DNA from: Clostridiales bacterium
GTDB lineage: Bacteria > Bacillota_E > Sulfobacillia > Sulfobacillales > JAIMBI01
Length of the DNA stretch: 38,729 bases
Reading direction: 5' to 3'
NCBI GenBank assembly: GCA_027318915.1
Contig: DAHVOH010000028.1
Coordinates: forward strand, 1 to 38,729
Part shown: piece by piece, positions 33,931 to 38,729 of the stretch
Numbering within the stretch: position 1 is the stretch's first letter
How the letters are laid out: each line of letters begins with the position of its first letter
Made by a program: the position numbers and the translations under genes
Notes under the pieces: generated by a model
Seen by the model: the letters and a program-made list of their open reading frames with translations, nothing else
What the model was told of the DNA's origin: nothing
The model's database searches: none

Positions 33931-33984
33931 TGGCCAGATTCTGGGAATGCTAACGGGGCCAAGTGGTGGCCCGGGGCGCGTGGA

Positions 33985-33993
33985 TGCTATAAT
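33985..33993 (+). promoter_or_regulatory. extended -10 promoter element of tig
   Basis: TGCTATAAT, a consensus TATAAT with TGn extension, 48 bases before tig. The -35 is weak, as is usual for extended -10 promoters. Confidence 0.7.
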
Positions 33994-34041
33994 ACCCTGG
34001 CGTTTGGCAGGGCTGGACTTGGGGGGTTCGCAGGAGTGGCA

Positions 34042-35337
34042 ATGGAGGTTTCGGTCGAGCGGTTGCCGGAGGCTCGCGCCCGGCTCACGGTCACGATTCC
34101 GCCGGAGGATGTGACCCGGGCGATGGACCGGGCGTTTAAACGGATGGTGACGCGCTACGAGATTCCCGGCTTTCGGCGTGGCAAAGCGCCCCGTCCCGTG
34201 TTCGAGCGGTACGTCGGTCGCGCGACGCTGCTCCGCGAGGCGGCCGAACAACTGGTGGAGGACCGCTACCCGCTGGCCGTGGCGGAGGCGGGCGTCAAGC
34301 CGGTGGCACGCCCGGACTTGCGCATCGACACCCTGGACGAGACGGAGCCGCTGGTGTTCACGGCGGAAGTGGCGGTCAAGCCGGTGCTGGAGCTCGGCGA
34401 GTATCGCGACTTGTTCGATGAGCCGCTGGTCATCCCGGAAGTGACCGAAGAAGCTTTGGAGCAGGAACTCCGGCGGACGGCGGAGGCCGAAGCCCAGTTG
34501 GTGGTGGCGGAGCCGGATGATCCCGTCGTCGCGGGCAGCCGCGTCGTGCTGGCTATTCGGGGTGTCCGCGAGGGCGAAGAGGAGCCGTTTGTGGACGCCG
34601 AGGAATATCCGGTGGAAGTGGGCAGCGGGTCCACGTTGGAGGGGCTGGAGATGCAGCTCATCGGCCTGACCCTGAACCAGCGGGCCACGCTGACGGTCAC
34701 GTATCCGGCCGATTATCCTGATCCGCAGCTGGCCGGACGGCCGGTGGAGTTCGAGGTCATGGTCAAGGAGCACAAGCGCCGCGACGTTCCCCCGGTGGAC
34801 GATGAGCTGGCCCGCACAAGGGGATTGGGCGATCTGCAGGAATTGCGCGAGAGCCTGACGAATAGCCTCCGCGAGCGCTACGAACGGGAGGCCAAGGAGG
34901 CGCGTTTGCGCTCTATCTTGGACCGGCTCCGCGAGCGGGTCGCGGTGGAGGTGCCGGCGCCTTTGGTGGACCATCAGGTGGATCATCAAATGCAGGACTT
35001 GCACCATACACTGACACACTTGGGCGCGGACTTGGATCAGTATCTGGCCTCGCGGGGCATGACGTTGGAAGCATTGGCGGCCGAGATGCGTCCGGGAGCC
35101 ACCGAACGGGTGAAGGACGAGCTGTTGCTGGAGGCCATCGCCGAAGCCGAGGGACTGACCGTGAGCGACGACGAGGTGGTGGCGGCGGTCCAGACGGTGG
35201 CGGACGCGTATGAACGGCCGATCCACGCGTTGGTGGAGAACCTTAAAGTTTCTGGAGAGTTCGAGACGGTGCGCGGAAACCTGTTGGTGGACAAGGCGGC
35301 GCAGCTGGTGCGCGAACCGCGCCAAGACATCGCCTAG
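34042..35337 (+). CDS. tig: Trigger factor
   Basis: A 431-residue ribosome-bound chaperone and prolyl isomerase. The ribosome-binding signature GFRRGKAP is at 43-50, the FKBP-like domain at ~150-240 (GSRVVLAIRG, YPVEVGSGSTLEGLEMQLIG, YPADYPDPQLAGRPVEFEV), then the long C-terminal helical arms. The ATG at 34042 is preferred because AGGAG sits five bases before it; the GTG at 34036 overlaps that site. The tig-clpP-clpX order is the common bacterial one. Confidence 0.97.
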   Translation: MEVSVERLPEARARLTVTIPPEDVTRAMDRAFKRMVTRYEIPGFRRGKAPRPVFERYVGRATLLREAAEQLVEDRYPLAVAEAGVKPVARPDLRIDTLDETEPLVFTAEVAVKPVLELGEYRDLFDEPLVIPEVTEEALEQELRRTAEAEAQLVVAEPDDPVVAGSRVVLAIRGVREGEEEPFVDAEEYPVEVGSGSTLEGLEMQLIGLTLNQRATLTVTYPADYPDPQLAGRPVEFEVMVKEHKRRDVPPVDDELARTRGLGDLQELRESLTNSLRERYEREAKEARLRSILDRLRERVAVEVPAPLVDHQVDHQMQDLHHTLTHLGADLDQYLASRGMTLEALAAEMRPGATERVKDELLLEAIAEAEGLTVSDDEVVAAVQTVADAYERPIHALVENLKVSGEFETVRGNLLVDKAAQLVREPRQDIA

Positions 35338-35355
35338 GAGAAAGCGGAGGCTGAG

Positions 35356-35976
35356 ATGAGCGACGCCATGAACTACCTGGTGCCGATGGTGGTGGAGCAG
35401 ACCAATCGCGGCGAGCGGTCCTACGACATCTATTCGCGCCTGTTGAAGGAACGCATTATTTTCCTGGGCAGCCCCATCGATGACGATGTCGCCAACTTGG
35501 TGGTGGCCCAGCTGCTGTTTCTTGAAAGCGATGACCCCGATCGGGACATCCAACTGTACGTCAACTCTCCCGGCGGATCGGTGACGGCCGGCATGGGCAT
35601 CTATGACACCATGCAGTACGTCAAGCCCGACATCTCCACGATTTGTGTGGGCACGGCGGCCAGCATGGGCGCCATCCTGTTGGCGGGCGGGACGGCCGGC
35701 AAGCGGTTTGCCTTGCCTCATGCGCGCGTGATGATTCACGAGCCGGCGGTGCAGAATCTGGGCGGCAAGGCGACCGACCTGGACATCTACATTCGGGAGA
35801 TGCTGAAGACCCGGGAGATGGTGACCAACCTCTTGGCCCAGCACACTCATCAGCCGTTCGACAAGATTTTGAAGGACACCGAGCGGGACTATTGGATGAG
35901 CGCGGAAGAGGCCAAGGAGTACGGGCTGATTGACGGCATCACGGCACCCCGCGGCAAGACCACGACTCAGGGTTAA
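35356..35976 (+). CDS. clpP: ATP-dependent Clp protease proteolytic subunit
   Basis: A 206-residue serine protease. The catalytic triad is S103 (GTAASMGA), H128 ([10 protein letters not shown]) and D178 (TERDYW). The segment after His reads [17 protein letters not shown] rather than the usual QPLGGAQGQATDIEI, a subfamily variation. It assembles as a double heptamer degrading substrates fed by ClpX, including ssrA-tagged proteins from the tmRNA in this window. ATG start 18 bases after tig. Confidence 0.97.
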   Translation: MSDAMNYLVPMVVEQTNRGERSYDIYSRLLKERIIFLGSPIDDDVANLVVAQLLFLESDDPDRDIQLYVNSPGGSVTAGMGIYDTMQYVKPDISTICVGTAASMGAILLAGGTAGKRFALPHARVMIHEPAVQNLGGKATDLDIYIREMLKTREMVTNLLAQHTHQPFDKILKDTERDYWMSAEEAKEYGLIDGITAPRGKTTTQG

Positions 35977-36032
35977 CGGCTTCCAGGAGCAGAGGCTAGA
36001 TACCGGCGGCCGGTGTGAAGGGGGTCTACGGG

Positions 36033-37313
36033 ATGTTCAAGTTTACCGACGAAAAGGGACAGCTGAAGTGCTCGTTCTGCGGCAAGTATCAGGACCAGGT
36101 CAAGCGGCTGATCGCGGGTCCGGGCGGCGTGTACATCTGCGACGAGTGCGTGGAGCTGTGCTCGGAGATCATTGAGGAAGAGCTCAACGATGACGTGGAG
36201 TTTGACCTCAAGGACATTCCCAAGCCCCAGGAGATCAAGGCCATCCTGGACCAGTACGTGGTGGGGCAGGAGCGCGCCAAAAAGACGCTGTCGGTGGCGG
36301 TGTACAACCACTACAAGCGCATCAACATGGGCAGCAAAGTGGATGACGTGGAACTGCAGAAGTCCAACATCCTGATGCTGGGCCCCACCGGTTCCGGCAA
36401 AACCCTGCTGGCCCAGACCCTGGCCCGCATCCTGAACGTGCCGTTCGCCATTGCCGACGCCACGTCGCTGACGGAGGCCGGTTATGTCGGCGAAGACGTG
36501 GAGAACATTCTGCTCAAGCTGATTCAGGCGGCGGACTACGATGTGGAAAAAGCCGAGAAGGGCATTGTCTACATCGATGAGGTCGACAAGATTGCCCGGA
36601 AGTCGGAAAACCCGTCCATCACCCGGGATGTTTCGGGCGAGGGCGTGCAGCAGGCCCTGCTCAAGATTCTCGAAGGCACCGTGGCCAGCGTCCCGCCGCA
36701 GGGCGGACGCAAGCATCCGCACCAGGAGTTCATTCAGATCGACACCACGAACATCCTGTTTGTCTGCGGCGGCGCCTTTGACGGCATCGAAACCATCATC
36801 AACCGGCGCACCGGACGGAAGGGCCTCGGGTTCGGCGCCGAGCTGCAGCCGCGCCAGGACCGCAACATCGGTGAGATTCTGGCCCGGATTATGCCGGAAG
36901 ACCTCTTGAAGTTCGGGCTCATTCCGGAGTTTGTGGGGCGGCTGCCCATCACCGTCACGCTGGATGCCCTGGACGAGGCCGCGCTGGTGCAAATTTTGAC
37001 GGAGCCGCGCAATGCGCTGGTCAAACAGTACCAAAAGCTGCTGGGGATGGACGGCATCGACCTGGAGTTCAAAGAAGAAGCCGTTCGCGCGGTGGCGGTG
37101 GAGGCCATGCGCCGCAACACGGGGGCGCGCGCGCTGCGCGCCATCATCGAGGACATCATGCTGGACGTGATGTATGACATGCCGAGCCGGCAGGATGTGT
37201 CCAAGTGCATCGTGACCCGCGAAGTGGTGGAAAAGCGCGAGGCGCCGCTCATGGTGACGGCGGAGCGCGGCAAGCGCCAGCCGGGCAAGAAGCAGAAAGA
37301 AGAGACGGCGTAA
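36033..37313 (+). CDS. clpX: ATP-dependent Clp protease ATP-binding subunit ClpX
   Basis: A 426-residue AAA+ unfoldase. N-terminal zinc-binding domain C13, C16, C36, C39; Walker A GPTGSGKT (117-124); pore loop GYVGE (150-154); Walker [14 protein letters not shown] pore motif [10 protein letters not shown]; the ClpP-docking loop reads LGF in [10 protein letters not shown] in place of IGF. The ATG at 36033 has AAGGGGG nine bases upstream and gives the canonical MFKFTDEKG start; a GTG at 36015 is less likely. Confidence 0.98.
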   Translation: MFKFTDEKGQLKCSFCGKYQDQVKRLIAGPGGVYICDECVELCSEIIEEELNDDVEFDLKDIPKPQEIKAILDQYVVGQERAKKTLSVAVYNHYKRINMGSKVDDVELQKSNILMLGPTGSGKTLLAQTLARILNVPFAIADATSLTEAGYVGEDVENILLKLIQAADYDVEKAEKGIVYIDEVDKIARKSENPSITRDVSGEGVQQALLKILEGTVASVPPQGGRKHPHQEFIQIDTTNILFVCGGAFDGIETIINRRTGRKGLGFGAELQPRQDRNIGEILARIMPEDLLKFGLIPEFVGRLPITVTLDALDEAALVQILTEPRNALVKQYQKLLGMDGIDLEFKEEAVRAVAVEAMRRNTGARALRAIIEDIMLDVMYDMPSRQDVSKCIVTREVVEKREAPLMVTAERGKRQPGKKQKEETA

Positions 37314-37330
37314 GGCGACCCGATGCGGCC

Positions 37331-37368
37331 AGCCGCTCCGGCCGGGGATGTCCGGCGGAGCGGCTTTT
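37331..37368 (+). terminator. rho-independent terminator after clpX
   Basis: 10-bp stem AGCCGCTCCG / CGGAGCGGCT with a 15-base loop and a TTTT tract, 18 bases after clpX. Confidence 0.8.
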
Positions 37369-37443
37369 GTCTGGAATACGGGGCGGGCCGGCGCAGCGGA
37401 ACGGGATGGCGCCGCCGACCCGGCGACGGAGGAGGGGGATGTT

Positions 37444-38589
37444 GTGACGGCACCGCTGTTGACCACCCACTGGACGGATCCGCACACCGGGGCGGAAGGG
37501 TGGCTGGTCTTAGATTGCCTGGTGGGAGGCGCCGCCGGAGGCGGCATCCGGATGCGGCCCGGCGTGACGCCGGACGAAGTGGCGGGCCTGGCGCGCGTCA
37601 TGACCCGCAAGCTTCGGGTGCTGAACCTGGAGGCGGGCGGGGCTAAGGCGGGCATCGCCTATGACCCGGCCGCTCCGGGCGCGCTGGGGGTTTTGGAACG
37701 CTTCTTGACCGTGCACCGCCCGTTTCTGGCGGAGGTGTGGTCCACCAGCGAGGATTTGGGCACGCGTGAGCGGGACATCCTGGCGATAACCGACCGCTTG
37801 GGGCTTCGCACCTCCGTGCATGCGAGCCTGATCCGCCAGCCGGACCCGGACCGGGCCCTGGAGCGATTGCGGACGGTGTTGGCGCTTCGCACCGAGGGCA
37901 TGGAGATTACCGAGGCGGTGACCGGCTACGGGGTCGCCGCGTCGACCGGGCGGGCGCTTCAGTGGCAGGGCCGGGAGACGGCGGGCGTGTCGGCCGTGGT
38001 GCAAGGATTTGGCACGGTCGGGGCCGGCAGCGCGTGGTATCTGCACAAGATGGGGATTCGGGTGGTGGCGGTGGCCGACCGGCTGGGCGTGGTGCATCGC
38101 GCGGCCGGAGTGGACGTGGCGGCGCTCATGCGCGTGCGGGATGCCTGGGGGGTTATTGACCGGGCGCAGCTGCCGGCCGGGCATGAGCGATTCGACCGCG
38201 GCGACTGGCTGGACGTGCCGGCCGACGTTCTGGTGCCCGCCGCCGTGGCCGGTGCCATCGACGCGCACAACGCCGCCCGGGTCCGGGCTCGGCTGGTGGT
38301 GGAAGCGGCGAATCTGCCGGTGACGGAAGAGGCGGACGACATCCTGCATCAACGGGGCGTCGTCGTCGTCCCTGACTTCATTGCCAACGCGGGCGGCGCC
38401 GGTGTGTTCGGGGCGGCGCTGTCCATGGATGTGCCGCCCACCGTGGAGGGCGTGCTGGCTTATGTCGGCGGCACCATCGGACATTGGACGGAGCGGGCGC
38501 TGCAGGAGGCCGCCCGGCGTGGCGTGACGCCGCGGCGGGCGGCGGAGATGCTGACCACACCGACCGCAGACGGCGCCGCGTCGGTCTGA
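37444..38589 (+). CDS. Glu/Leu/Phe/Val dehydrogenase family protein
   Basis: A 381-residue NAD(P)-dependent amino acid dehydrogenase. Substrate-site Lys lie in MTRKLRVLN (K56) and GGAKAGI (K68), and the catalytic Asp in TSEDLGT (D104). The Rossmann motif is VVQGFGTVGAGSA, and NLPVTEEAD plus PDFIANAGG are typical late motifs. The active-site region is intermediate between glutamate (GGAKGG) and leucine (GGGKAV) dehydrogenases, so the amino acid is not predictable. GTG start with GGAGGAGGGGG a few bases upstream; the nearby ATG at 37439 runs into a stop. Confidence 0.9.
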   Translation: MTAPLLTTHWTDPHTGAEGWLVLDCLVGGAAGGGIRMRPGVTPDEVAGLARVMTRKLRVLNLEAGGAKAGIAYDPAAPGALGVLERFLTVHRPFLAEVWSTSEDLGTRERDILAITDRLGLRTSVHASLIRQPDPDRALERLRTVLALRTEGMEITEAVTGYGVAASTGRALQWQGRETAGVSAVVQGFGTVGAGSAWYLHKMGIRVVAVADRLGVVHRAAGVDVAALMRVRDAWGVIDRAQLPAGHERFDRGDWLDVPADVLVPAAVAGAIDAHNAARVRARLVVEAANLPVTEEADDILHQRGVVVVPDFIANAGGAGVFGAALSMDVPPTVEGVLAYVGGTIGHWTERALQEAARRGVTPRRAAEMLTTPTADGAASV

Positions 38590-38621
38590 GCGCTTCACGC
38601 TCACGTCGTGCCGGTGGCGAC

Positions 38622-38675
38622 CTCCCGGCTCTCGGGGGCGGCGGATCCAAAGGGGTCGCGCCCGAGAGCCGGGGG
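38622..38675 (+). terminator. long inverted repeat after the last gene
   Basis: A perfect 13-bp repeat CCCGGCTCTCGGG (38624-38636) / CCCGAGAGCCGGG (38661-38673) with a 24-base loop, 34 bases after the stop codon. No T tract follows, so it may be a terminator or another structured element. Confidence 0.5.
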
Positions 38676-38729
38676 ATGCCGGCGTTCCCGCCTCCGGTCG
38701 GCAGCGCCCGTGGAGATGCCCCAAGGCCC

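Noticed and set aside
33832..35850. 672-codon minus-strand open frame opposite tRNA-Leu, tig and clpP
   Set aside because: It covers a tRNA and two conserved genes on the other strand and shows no protein family features.

Overview
The window is GC-rich bacterial chromosome with a core gene order typical of Firmicutes: gap-pgk-tpiA-gpmI-eno, secG-rnr-smpB-ssrA-rph-rdgB and tig-clpP-clpX. The high GC, many GTG/TTG starts behind strong AGGAGG-type ribosome binding sites, and clean TTGACA/TATAAT-like promoters suggest a high-GC Firmicutes lineage of the Sulfobacillus/Thermaerobacter/Symbiobacterium kind. This placement is an inference from gene order and style, not from a search. I see no transposon, phage or CRISPR array.

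Layout. (1) 1-3501: the start of an FMN-type glutamate synthase-like gene running off the left edge, a TVGYGD potassium channel with an RCK-like tail, and a leftward EAL-globin-GGDEF c-di-GMP protein. (2) 3753-8079: a rightward run of a Nudix CoA-pyrophosphatase-like hydrolase, a GNAT acyltransferase, an enolase-superfamily N-succinylamino acid racemase/o-succinylbenzoate synthase, a D-2-hydroxyacid dehydrogenase and a P-loop/Asp23 fusion. (3) 8081-14132: a complete phosphate module (response regulator, PhoR-like kinase, pstSCAB, phoU). (4) 14286-21150: the lower glycolytic operon, with genes overlapping or nearly so, ending in a HAD-family phosphatase coupled to eno. (5) 21223-24325: an orphan NuoF-like flavoprotein, a leftward ABC-F ATPase with a possible leader peptide, and divergent secG. 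(6) 24420-31516: RNase R, an FAD oxidoreductase, smpB, tmRNA, RNase PH, the XTP/dITP pyrophosphatase, and a two-gene membrane-protein operon. (7) 31562-33883: two tRNA clusters (Pro-Arg; His-Arg-Leu) around an otherwise gene-poor, hairpin-rich stretch holding one hsp20 gene. (8) 34042-38589: tig-clpP-clpX protein quality control, then a Glu/Leu/Phe/Val-dehydrogenase family gene.

How it works together. The phosphate module senses and imports phosphate; the glycolytic operon runs glyceraldehyde-3-phosphate to phosphoenolpyruvate; smpB/ssrA with ClpXP and RNase R form a ribosome-rescue and quality-control set; RNase PH and the XTP pyrophosphatase serve tRNA maturation and nucleotide-pool cleaning. 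The GNAT plus racemase pair resembles the published Geobacillus route converting D- to L-amino acids through N-succinyl intermediates.

No clear new multi-gene system is evident. The observations most worth a second look are: the EAL-globin-GGDRF protein (O2/c-di-GMP); the short leader ORF ahead of the ABC-F gene; the P-loop/Asp23 fusion; the tmRNA T-arm lacking the usual TTCRA loop; the duplicated ExxE membrane protein with a small partner; an in-frame ATT with an ideally spaced Shine-Dalgarno ahead of rnr; and the hairpin-rich segment between the tRNA clusters.
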